Shown here: positions 11,420 through 26,099 of the stretch, in pieces
How the letters are laid out: every line of letters starts with the position of its first letter
Numbering within the stretch: position 1 is the first letter of the stretch
Assembly (NCBI RefSeq): GCF_000005505.3
Contig: NC_016135.3
Coordinates: 19,004,613 to 19,068,612, forward strand
DNA length: 64,000 bases
Origin: Brachypodium distachyon
Lineage: Eukaryota > Streptophyta > Magnoliopsida > Poales > Poaceae
Reading direction: 5' to 3'
Translations under genes and position numbers: made by a program
Notes under the pieces: model-generated
Told to the model about the DNA's origin: nothing
Databases searched by the model: none
The model's input: the letters and a program-made list of their open reading frames with translations, nothing else

Positions 11420-11875
11420 TATCTCGCCCTTGCCTCTGGTCGGGCGCTGTGGTGCATTCCCTGTTCCTAGCAACTCCTTTCTGAGCACCGAAGATTGGTG
11501 GCTATCGGCCAGAAAGCAAGCCCCCAAGCAGCTCCGCAAAGACTTTGATACCTTCACCATTTTGGCGCATTGGAAAATTTGGAAAATTCGCAACTTTTTT
11601 CAGCAGGAGGCCAATATCCGCAAAGACTTTGATCCCATCGTGGATGATCTTCAATCCTGGAGAGCGGCTGGATGTATCGTTGATCTTTTACGGAGCTTGC
11701 TGTCTTCTTTCCGTTTCAGGCCTATCTTATGTCAGTAGGTGTTGGTAGTTAGTGGTGTTAGCTAATGCAGTTGTAAATCTCTCCTCGGCGGCCTTTGCTG
11801 CCTCTATATCTTTGTACCACCCCTCTTCCTGTCTAATAAAATTCGGCCTCCGGCCCTTCTTTTCATATATAGGAG
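11420..11875 (+). mobile_element. LINE 3' remnant (zf-RVT region and tail)
   Basis: The plus frame from about 11430 encodes a stretch typical of the C-terminal end of grass LINE ORF2 proteins, downstream of reverse transcriptase: WWLSARKQAPKQLRK, then HWKIWKIRN and DLQSWRAAGC. It is followed by a short non-coding tail with TCTAATAAAATTC near 11834. No reverse transcriptase core is present, so this is a 5'-truncated copy, as is usual for LINEs. The left boundary was not fixed. Confidence 0.65.
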
Positions 11876-12438
11876 CTATACATTTAGTAACTATCACTGA
11901 ATAGACCAGCCAATTCGTAAAATGCTGACTAATGTTTACGTCATGGAAGAATTTGGGAGAACCAAAATACGAAATATATTGAAGAGGAATAAGTGCATGG
12001 TGCCACTATAGTCACTGAGTAGATGTCTTCTCCTTGCGTTCCACAAAACAACTCACACAGATTTTTTTTGTTTGTTTGTTCTATATATACATGTAGAACG
12101 TTTTTCTTTTGGATTATACAATATTTAATAGTAATCCAATGTGATTAATCTGACATTAAAAACGAGATTTGTTTTGATTCAAGTACACAAATCGGAAATG
12201 CAATGCGGGCAGTGGGGACGATTCGCTCGATGTAATGACAGGACTGACCCTATGTAGTGATTTGTGAACCAAACAAAAGAAGATCTCAGAGACAGACGCG
12301 CCTTCCCGTTTCCCCGATTTGCCCCCAATCCGTGGCTTCGCGTCCGCCGGTGGCCGCAGGGGTTCCGATTCCCTGCCGCCGCTAGAAGGAAACCCCCACA
12401 CCTCGACGAGAGAGTACACGGGGGGTAAAGCCAACCGC
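11876..12438. other. Upstream region of the At4g13200-like gene
   Basis: This is AT-rich up to about 12200, then increasingly GC-rich towards the start codon at 12439. It probably includes the promoter and 5' UTR. No clear TATA box or transposon end was recognised. Confidence 0.4.
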
Positions 12439-14044
12439 ATGGCGCCTGTACTACCAGCACCGGCGGCTCTCTCCCCCGTCTGCCGCGCCTCTCCCCCCGC
12501 CTGCAGCGCCCGCCGCGCTTTCCTATCCTCGACTGCGGCCCCGTCTTCCGTCAACAAGCTTCCCAAATTTGCTGCCAGGAGCAGCGGCGGCGGCCCACGT
12601 CCCGAGCCCCAAGCAGGTAACCCAATCTAGTTTCGGCAACCCAGTATAGTTCCTCTCGACTCGCGGCAGGAACCTGCCGTCCTTTGTAGGTGTGGGAGAG
12701 GCATTTCGGGCCGTGTCTCTTACTCTATCCTCCTCGGTTATGCTGTTCATGTACTAGGCGACAATGAGAGCAAGGCTGTGCTTGACGCCTTCTTCCTCGG
12801 GAAGGCCTTCGCAGAGGCGCTGACCGAGAAGGCCGAGTCAGTTGTGGGCGAGGTGTTCAGTGTCTTGGGGCAGTGGCAAGCAGAGCAGCAGAAGCAGGTC
12901 CAGGAATTTCAGGTACCGTGCTCAACATGGCCCTTGTTCCTGATGGGTATTCGTGGTATAGAGAACGTAGCAAAGCGTTAACATGGAATTTGTGACCTTT
13001 ACCATCAATCTAGCTACTGGAGAATTAGATATGTTCCATGGGTCAATTGGTTGCATTTTCAGTTGGGCCTGTGAACTCTCGATGGCAACTAAGAAGTTCT
13101 TATGCATTCAGGTGAAAGATCTATCGTGCTTATATCTTGCCGGAGATTATGCATGTAGATTCAGAAAATGTTTCAGTTGTTTAACAAATATAACTATTTT
13201 TCCAATAATAGGCACTACATTTTTGTTGCAACTCTCTTTTCTAAATTTGTATGTAAACACATGAATCGTGGTATCTAGGTGCGCACTTACGCTGTAAATC
13301 CTGCTTTGTTGTGAAAACAAGGACAGGAGAGCGAGAAGAAAGCTATGCTGTTGAGTTCACAAAGAACTTCGCAATAAATGAGAGTGAGTGGATTGATTCA
13401 TTGCCACCAACAAACTTATATTTGAGAAATCACAAACTAGAGGAAGAGTATCAGGATGGGTAGAGTTAATTTCACAACAAAAATACTTGTGGCTGGAAAG
13501 GAGGAAGGAAGAGAGGCGTGCATAGGTGGAGGGGGGATAAAATGGTTCTTTATTGCTTAACTCAGAAGTAATAACAAGATCAGTTATTGTAGAGGAATGG
13601 AAGGTTTACTAACCTACAGCTTTGCCTTGGTATGAAGTCTATTTGTGCTAATACCAGGAGTAATTAGTACTAGCAATTGAGGTTTAGGAAATATTTGGTG
13701 GTCCTGTGCAACAGCACATGCTGGATAGGCTACATATCTGGGCCTGCGCGTAATTCAACTGTTTTATGTGATTAATCTTTGTTCGTTACTGCATAATGTA
13801 TTACTATAATTTACCACTTTCATTCACTTCATTTTCTGCTATAAATTTAACTGAATAGTTGACATTTCTAAATTATCTTTTGATAATTCAGGAGGAAGTA
13901 GTTCAGAGAGCCCAAAAAGCTAAGGAGAGAGCTGCTGTGGAGGTCGTTGATGATAAAGGCCCAAAGACTCTAAGGGAACCTTCAGCAACTACTGTGGTTC
14001 CTACACCTACGTCACCTCCTCCTAGTACTACACAGGCAGAATAG
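12439..14044 (+). CDS. Small chloroplast-targeted protein, At4g13200-like, three exons
   Basis: Exons are 12439-12616, 12758-12912 and 13892-14044. They join in phase through GT-AG introns into a 161-residue protein. Residues 1-50 are rich in Ala, Ser, Pro and Arg with almost no acidic residues, as in a chloroplast transit peptide. The mature part is helical (DNESKAVLDAFFLGKAFAEAL, split across the motif, then GEVFSVLGQWQAEQQKQVQEFQ in two pieces) and ends in a Pro/Thr-rich tail. The pattern resembles the conserved plant protein of unknown function typified by Arabidopsis At4g13200, from memory. An in-frame ATG exists upstream at 12319, but the 12439 start gives a conventional transit peptide. 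The molecular role is not known. A Stowaway MITE lies 170 bp beyond the stop codon. Confidence 0.75.
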
Positions 14045-14216
14045 TATAAGTGGCGATGAAGAGTTAGTGCTGTGCAGACACAGTTTTGTGCTCCAACAAA
14101 TATGAAGAAATTACAGTGATATGTATCTATCAAAATGTTCTTTATTTGATAGTAAATAGGCAGCATGTCAGTTGGAAATCTATGGTACAATTCCACGGAT
14201 GAATGAATAATATCTA

Positions 14217-14298
14217 CTCCCTCCGTCCCAAAATAAGTGACGTGGATTTGTATAGATTCTTATACAAATCCACGTCACTTATTTTGGGACGGAGGTAG
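14217..14298. mobile_element. Stowaway-type MITE, near-perfect hairpin
   Basis: The short palindromic element begins CTCCCTCCGTCCC and is flanked by TA. Its two halves (ATAAGTGACGTGGATTTGT and complement) fold into an almost perfect hairpin with a small loop. It lies just downstream of the At4g13200-like gene. Confidence 0.9.
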
Positions 14299-14499
14299 TA
14301 CTAGTTTACTATGGAAAATTGCAACTACAATTATCTCAAGCCAATATCTTTCTATCTATTTATCTACTACTTGTATATTGTGGTTCTATGAAATATTTTG
14401 TTACTGGGGAACAACTTCAAACAACCTTTAAAACCCAAAACAATGGGTATCTTGATGTATACTGCTATTCTAAAATCTGACATGTTACCTTAAAAAAAC

Positions 14500-16975
14500 T
14501 TAAGAGGAAACATGTGGAAGGGTGATTTGATCAGTAGAAATAACTTGAACGGTGAAACCTGAACTGCCAATTTCTTTACTATTCCTTGATTCACAGTTTC
14601 GTACGTCCTGTCGTGCCTCCGCTCCACGCGAGCCGCACGCACGGGCAAAAAACCAGCAAAACCAGCCCCTTCCGACGCACACACGGAAATAAAACTGCGA
14701 ACCAGAAAAAACCGGATCCCATCGGCCGTGCCGTGTCCCTCCCCTTCCTCCCGATCTGATCCCGCACGACCTGCCTTGCCCCCTCCCTTGAGTCCCCTCC
14801 TCCTGATCTGGATCGGAAGCACACGCTGCCGCCGCTGCAACTCTCCTCCGCCGCTTCGGCATCACCCCCGTGTCCTCCTCTAACGCGCCTTGAGCCGTCC
14901 GCGGCCCTGCCACAAGCCATCCGCCGCCCTGCAGATCCCCCCGCCGCCGCCACCGACGTATCTCTGACCATTGCTGCCATGGCCGTACCTTGTCCTCGAC
15001 CAACAGGCCTGTGCGACGGCGTCGGTGGTTCTGTCCAGACGCGGCGAGTGTGCAACGGCTGTTATGGGAACTCGGGGCGGGGCGCGTGCATCGGTGGTTC
15101 CGGCGACTCGCAATTTGTGGGTAGTTCATCGATCCGCTCGTGTGGTCACCTACATGGATTGCAACCGCCCCAATTCAGGGGGTTATCTCCTTCCACATCT
15201 TGAGAAAGTTCAGGTACGAGCTCTACGGCTCCGTCTCATCTCCTCTATGCTCCTATCGCTTTACACTGTTTGTACTTGGGAATTTTTACAGTTTCTTCTC
15301 TGTCCTTGATTCTTTCTGTGTTTCTCAACTATAGAACTCATATGTTGTTTCTTGTTCCTTTGTAGAACTCGGGTCATGAAGAAACGAAGCGGACCTGGAG
15401 GAGCTATGGTGAGCAACAGGTTAGGTTTCTTCCACTTTTCTTCCCTCCTGCCCGATTGCAACTGTGATGAATCAGTTCCTTTTATGATTGCTTCAAAACA
15501 CGTATTAGGATAATTTGTTGTCTTTCCCTTGGTCCCTCTTGAGAACCAGCCAAGTTATCATCTAGCATCTTTCATAACCCATCACAGCGATTTCTCTTCG
15601 GATCATTTTGTCTGTCCATTACACATAGTAAAGACTTCTCAAGGTAGTCTCTGCAAAACTACTCTTGAAGCATTTGTCTTTGTCGGTCTAAAAATTGTAC
15701 ACCAAGATTTTGGTGCCACTCATTTAGATTTTCAGGGAGGATTATAATGGTGAGAGTATTGGCAATCTGACATGTATACCTCTAGCCCTCAATCACTTTT
15801 TCTCCATTTATTTAGGTATCCAATGGATGTGTTATTAATCCATGTATGTTTATTCATTACTCATAATGTAACACAAAATCCTTTTTCTCCATATACTCAG
15901 TAACACGACCTACCTATTTGTTGATGTGCACAACACACCTGGTAAATCACATTCCTTTGAGTTTCAGATAAATACTTTCTTTTTAAAACCTCGGTGAATG
16001 TCAATTGTCATCGAGTAATTACCATTCATAGTTTCAGATAAACTTCATGTTGCTTACTCTGAGGATGCCTTGCTTATACTTTTTAGGTGGTAATGTTTTA
16101 TCCATTGCAATTGGATCCTAGATGCATATGTGGTTGAGCATTGAAATTTCAATCTGCATTTTGTGTAGCTTGCAATCTGAATTTTGTCTGGCTTGCAATA
16201 TTACGGTGAGATCTCCACCACAATTTCAGAAAATTTAGTACGGTTTATTTTTATCTTGCTTCTACCAGAATTTTGGTACCGTCTACACATATACCATCTT
16301 TCATCTATTTTTACCTTACTTGTAGAAGAATTGAAATGTATAAGGTGCCAGACTATGAACTGGTTAGGAGGGACAGAATGGCCAGAAACAAGCAAGAAAT
16401 GGCGTAACTTTCTTGGTTTACCTGATATAGAAAAGCAAGCTCCAAGCCTTTATCACGACAATCCTCAAGAATAAAACAAGGACAAACACCATGATGACTC
16501 TGGTTCTAATTCTGATTTCAATCCAAATACCCAAGATGAGACAGTCGATGCAAAGGATGAGCCAAGTAGTGCTAAGTGCAAAGCTAAGGTGCTCCATAAC
16601 CACATCACTGAGACTGAAAAATTGTAACATGCTTGACACTGTTCTAGCCTGAGACATCCTTTGTTTTTGCCATCTATTTCGATTGCAAAACAAACTATCA
16701 TAGAGTAAAAAAGTTTGTGGGTAAAGTTTAACTTAAGTGTGGGGATCCTACATAGCGGAACATTAGCCCGTGTGGTGCTATATAGTTTTCATAAGGAAGG
16801 TATTGTTGTTTTCTGGAATAGCAGAATCCAGAGAGAAAATCTTCGAAAAAAACCTTTTTCAAAATGATGTTTGTTGCTCGTAAAAAAAAAGAAAAAAGAG
16901 AAAGTTTTGATGCTTGTATTTCAATGTATCACTTTATTTTGCTGCTCCGTCGCAACGCAAGGGCAATTCAGCTAG
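14500..16975 (+). mobile_element. Probable Helitron; 3' end recognised, 5' end not fixed
   Basis: The 3' end resembles a plant Helitron terminus: an imperfect GC-rich hairpin at 16947-16963 (CCGTCGCAACGCAAGGG), a short spacer and CTAG at 16972-16975, followed by T. Upstream is a GC-rich, exon-like stretch (14580-15210) with plausible splice donors, AT-rich intron-like sequence, and a short coding-like block near 16340-16630 (NPNTQDETVDAKDEPSSAK). No intact protein can be assembled and no Rep/helicase domain was seen, so this would be a non-autonomous copy carrying gene fragments. The left boundary is a guess; no 5' TC end was identified. Confidence 0.4.
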
Positions 16976-17218
16976 TATTACTTATTAGTGACCTTGCATC
17001 TGGTTCCTTGCGCCTTTATTCTATCAGATGTGATGTTTTTCTGCATGGGGATTGTGTTTCTGCAAGACGAAGTACCAAAACACATTTTTCACAGTGGTAC
17101 TCCCCGTGATAACCAATTCCAATTCCAGCGTGCACAAGAAAAAATCAGGAGCTAAGTATGTGAAGCCAATTTACAGTCTACATATTATTCTCGTACGAGG
17201 GAAACGATTAGTACTGTC

Positions 17219-21677
<4,459 letters not shown>

Positions 21678-21878
21678 CTGAAGGAGGAAAGAGAGTTTTC
21701 TCCATTAATAATAGCATGACTACCAAATGGTCATTTATCAAACCTCTAAAGAGGTGTACCAAGTACCAGAACAAGGCACCAAACAAAAATTGCACCAATA
21801 TCTCTAGAAAGTGGACAGGTAAAGTTCCTAGACCTTACCCATAAATCAACATAGTATAATGATTTCTCAAGAACCGCT

Positions 21879-21969
21879 TGAGATTTGGAACTGTTATTAA
21901 AGCCACTTGGGTACCTCCTAAGTCCTAACATGAGATTTGGAACTGTTATTAAAGCCACTTGGGTACCTC
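21879..21969. repeat. Short direct tandem repeat, 52-bp period
   Basis: A 40-bp block starting TGAGATTTGGAACTG occurs at 21879 and again at 21931, in intron 1 of the left GH1 gene close to exon 2. It is followed by a degraded MITE-like end (CCCTCTGTTTCAATAG). No function is apparent. Confidence 0.7.
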
Positions 21970-22675
21970 CCTCTGTTTCAATAGAACTGTCCCCAATCCA
22001 AAACATTAAATCTAAGTACGGAGTAAGAGTTAATGAGAAATGACCATGCACACTCAATTAAACGACACACGCTACAACCAGTTCACACTTTCCAGGGCTT
22101 GAATGTACTGGTATAGAATGAAAACATTGCATTAACTATGCAACTAAATTCTTAGTTATTTTGAAACGATGCATGACTCCGAGTCCGAGGTTTGAATTGT
22201 TACGGTGTAACAGAGAGAGTATATGTTTCTCGTGGAGGCACTCGCCAAGTGCCCGAGGCCTAAATCTGTAAATCCTAATGGACTGGCCACAGTCCACCTG
22301 TATAGTTTTCTGCCTCTGCATTCTGCAATTAGAATTGCTGGTGTATTCCAGAGTTAATCTACACCCATTTTCTGCTAGCCATCTTCCCTTGGACGGCATT
22401 TTGTTGGGGAAATAGATTAATTTGATAATTTAGAACAAATCAGATCAACCGTGCTGGCGTATTCCGAATCATGAGGGGATAACAAATCAGATCGAACGCA
22501 GTACCTAACGGAATGGTCGATCCATCCGCCGACGCGCCAACCTCGGTGCCGCCGGTAGGGCTACGCCAGACAACTCGCCGACGTCGCCGTCGTGGTCGGT
22601 GGTGGTGAAGGGCCGAGATCAGCTCATCAGCAAAGCCATATGGTCGGCAGCACTTGGGCTAGCCGGAAGCCCGGA

Positions 22676-23100
22676 ACAGAAAGAGAGGAATTCGTGCCCG
22701 CAAAAAAACAAAAAGCGGAATTCGAGGTAGGCGACGGCCCCATGGCCCGTCGTCCGGAAGATACAGTCCCTTTATTGATTTTTGACTTTTGGCTTGCAAG
22801 TTATAAAAGCACATAAATAGTTATTTTTAACTTTCATTTTCTGCTTATACATCTTCTAACAATATCAAGTCAAATGTCAAAAGTCAAAACCGAAAGCACC
22901 TGATTTGGTGCTTTTGTGGCTTATAAGCCAAAAGTCAGAAATCAGTTTTAACCCTAACCAAACATGGCCACAAATAGGCCGTCGTCTAAAAGATAAAAAT
23001 GGGCCTAACTCCTTCCTTCACTCCTTCACACATCGCTACGCAATTTAGATTTCTTCTTGACATTTTTCGGACAAAAAAAATCAAAGTCTTTATCTATATC
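22676..23100. repeat. Duplicated segment, left copy (partner at 37960-38170)
   Basis: The stretch beginning GAATTCGTGCCCGC and ending near AGTCTTTAT matches 37960-38170 at high identity, including GCTACGCAATTTAGATTTC and TTGACATTTTTCGGACA. The left copy is longer because it holds about 200 bp absent from the right copy. Both copies are in direct orientation inside intron 1 of the left GH1 gene. Confidence 0.8.
22775..22972. mobile_element. MITE-like insertion in the left duplicate copy
   Basis: This stretch is absent from the otherwise matching right copy. Its ends are imperfect inverted repeats: TTGACTTTTGGCTTGCAAG with GCAC further in, against GTGCTTTT and GGCTTATAAGCCAAAAGTCA. This suggests a hAT-type MITE. 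Exact ends and target duplication could not be fixed. Confidence 0.5.
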
Positions 23101-23106
23101 TATATC

Positions 23107-24038
23107 TATACCAATCTAAAAAATACGGACCGTTCCTTCACCGTCGTCCGTCAAACTTTCAAAAAAAATTGTGGGCCCTCAGGATTGCACCGAATCTATC
23201 TATACCTACCAATGTAAAAAATACGGACCGTTCCATCTTTTTTTTCTTCCTTTTTTTCACCAAGCCCCTGAGACCCACCTCGTCTGCCTGCATGCAAACT
23301 ACTCCTTCGTCCGCTCCAGACGCCGAGCTCCCCCCTCCTAGCGCAGACCAATAGGAGACCCTTCGTAATCCAACATAAAAAATACTTCCCCTGACGCAGC
23401 GAAGAAAACCCAATTAAAAACACAAAAGTATCTCTTCACACTTTCAACCTTGCTCTGCCGCTTTGGTGGTGCTCATTATCCGTAGGTGTAGCGGCAGATT
23501 GATTCGTCACAAAAAAAATATGGTCCAGCATGCGGTGCCTCCTTCCATCCGAGAGCCGGCGGCGCTAGCCTGCAGGCTCCATCTTGTCAGATACCGTTTA
23601 ATTCCAGAGAAAACATGGGAACTGATTCGTTCTCTCAGCCCTCATCCCCCGACGTGTTTATCTAGGCCAACGGGAGCCGCTACGACAACGCACGCTAAGG
23701 CGGTTCAGCAGCCATTTAATTCCACAGAAAACAGGGGAACGGGTTCGTTCTCTCAGCCCTCATCCCCGGCGTGTTGATCTGGGCCAATGAGAGTAGCTAC
23801 GACAACGCGCGCTAAGGCCGTTCAGCTGTGATTATGGGGGATGATCGAGGAGGGGAAAGGAAGGGAAGGGCCATGGGATACGGTTCAGAGCACCTGAACG
23901 GGTTGCGGGTCGAGGAGGTGTCATTGAGGGAGGAGATTGCAGCGGCCGACGCGCGCGTGTGCTGCTTTTGGCACGAGAAAGAATACGGTCACGGGCGCTC
24001 GTGCGGGCATGGGCTACGCGTTCTCGGGGAAGCTGACC
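23107..24038 (+). mobile_element. Probable Helitron, left part (right part 37827-37947)
   Basis: The gypsy element at 24039-37826 interrupts this segment. It resumes at 37832 and ends at 37947 with a Helitron-like terminus: a CCGTG...CACGG hairpin at 37920-37935, then CTAG followed by T. A candidate 5' end is the A|TC context near 23107 (TCTATACCAATCTAAAAAAT). The interior is GC-rich with gene-like fragments but has no Rep/helicase domain. The 5' end is tentative. Confidence 0.4.
23590..23826. repeat. 118-bp tandem duplication
   Basis: Two copies of about 118 bp lie head to tail, the first at TTTAATTCC (23597) and the second at 23715. They share CGTTCTCTCAGCCCTCATCC and CTACGACAACGC. The copies differ at scattered bases, so the duplication is not recent. 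They lie within the probable Helitron. Confidence 0.75.
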
Positions 24039-24869
24039 TGTTGTTGTTCTAGAAAACAACAAGAGTAAGGAGTGCCAATGCTCGATGGCACAAGTGCGAG
24101 AATTGTATGTAGGGTGTGTACATCGGCCTTATAGCAAATGTCGCCGTACACTTGGACAAGTTGACACGTCGATATTTTTTGAATAGGTTCAGTCGACCCT
24201 GCGGGCACGACTTAGTCCTATGTTAGGAGAGGCTTCGAGGGGGTCGTTAGCCGGGTGTTTTGTCCGAACTCGTCTTCCCAAATCACCTATGGCAAGAGAT
24301 CTCTCGGGGCCACCTCGGACTTGGGCCGAATTTGTCTTCCCAAGTAGCGAGGTTGGGATACCCTCGAGACTCTAACCCGATCCCTCTACTTCGAGTCGAG
24401 GCCATACTAGACGGCCCGAAACCTCGAAACTAGGTTTCCTAAGTCGCATCCCCGAGGTCAAGTCGAGGCTAGCCTCGACCCAAGCACTCGAGAGCGGGCT
24501 CCTTAGGTTGATCTAGCCCTCTCCCCTATGATCTTAATCCAATGGAGAGTGAATGATACATGCCCCCATGGGGAGGGTATTTATAGCTTGAGGGTTCATG
24601 ACAAAAGATCATGGCTACCCTTGAGGGAGAGGGAAAGTGAAGGCAAAGTGGTAAACTCATCCCTACACCTTTCTTGACCCCTACTCAAGCTCCTCTTCTC
24701 CTTTGACCATGGCATGAGAGGCTTTGACTCATTGACTTCTTTGACCGGCGCCTAGTTGGCATGGCTATGCCTGGTTGGCAAATTGACTGGTCTTTGGGAT
24801 TTGTTGACTTGGTCGTCGCCACGTAGGATTACGGCCCGGCCCATGTAAGAAATTTATTGTATTACAATA
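24039..24869 (-). repeat. Left LTR of the gypsy element (3' LTR by its orientation)
   Basis: This 831-bp LTR starts TGTTGTTGTTCTAG and ends ATTACAATA. It aligns with 37000-37826 throughout, with scattered substitutions and small indels. The TGACC duplication abuts its left end. Confidence 0.92.
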
Positions 24870-26099
24870 GTGGCCCCCTTGAGCCGGAGGCATTGGGAAT
24901 GCCTTCGGATCAACTTCAACGTCGATGGCGTGCTGAGATTCTTCTTCCGATACCTGGATCGTAACTCTCCTTGGGACGAGCCACTAGCTAGGTAGGTTTT
25001 ACGAGGAAACCGAGCCTAGGTGGGCTGCCTTGTGAGATACTTGTAGTTTCGGAAGTTTTCCTAGTAGACTTGAGACCTTCGAGGCGTTGCGTTGGGGGAG
25101 CCACCGGCTAGGTAACCTTCCTCGAGGAGGAAGATAGACCTAAGTTGGCTTTTTACACAAAACTTGTGGTTTTGTGAGTTTTGGCGCATCCAAGGGCTCC
25201 TGGGGAATTTTCCTGCAGAAAATGAGGGCCTTAGAGTCTTCGGCGTGGAGAACCACCAGCTAGACAAGTTTCTCGAGGAGAAACCAAACCCAGGTGGGTT
25301 CCCTCGCAAGGTTTCGCCGGTCGCGAAGTCTATTTCCGAAGAAACGGACACCTTCGGGACCTTCCTTCTGAGAAGTCATGGCTATGAAGGCCTTTCTTGC
25401 AAAATTTCGAGATCTGGGGACTCCTTTTGCAAGATAGCGAAGCTGTAGGGGGTATTTTGTGAATTTCAGGCTTACCGAGGGTCCCGGCATGAAATCCACG
25501 AGCCGCCAAGGGGCAGCTTGCGATTTTCCACGTCCTGGGGGGCTTTTATGCAAAGAGTCTTCTCCTTGGGCCGTCCAGTGCGCACGGGCGAATTCTTGGG
25601 CCGTGTTTGGCCTTACAGGCTTCCCGAGCGCGCGGGCTGCGCTCGACCGGGCCCGGGAGGCCTCTCCTTTTTTTTTTATCCGCGTGATGTTGGGCCGCAG
25701 CCCAGTTAACCTAGCCAGCGCGCATACCGGTTCGCCGGGTTATGTGGCCACATCAGACAGCCGGGGTTCTTCTTCTTCCTTCGTACGGGGCAAAAAGAGG
25801 GCCGTCCTCCTTTCCTCTTCTGTCGACGACGCCGTCACCATGGATGACACCGGCGGCCACGGCCTTCGCAGGGGCAGCGCGGACTGGTCTTGGGCGACCA
25901 CCCGTCCACCTCTGCCCTCTCCCCTGCGCTCCTTTTTGCCTTTCCCCCTTGATTTTTGTCTTGGCATTCGGACAGTGGCTGCCCCAAAGCCGGCGACATG
26001 TCGACCCGCGGGTGGTTGAACCCGGGCGTTGAGGGGGACGCTGGCGTATAAAAACAGAGCCAAGGGGTGGAGGCGAGGCTCATGCCCACTCTTGCTTCC

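Noticed and set aside
14979..15203. Plus frame starting MAVPCPRPTG as a possible real gene start
   Set aside because: A splice-like donor exists, but no downstream exons make a recognisable protein. It lies within a probable Helitron with captured fragments.
25459..26019. 186-codon plus frame in the gypsy 3' region
   Set aside because: No resemblance to the antisense ORF family; it precedes the recognisable domain and is compositionally ordinary for this region.
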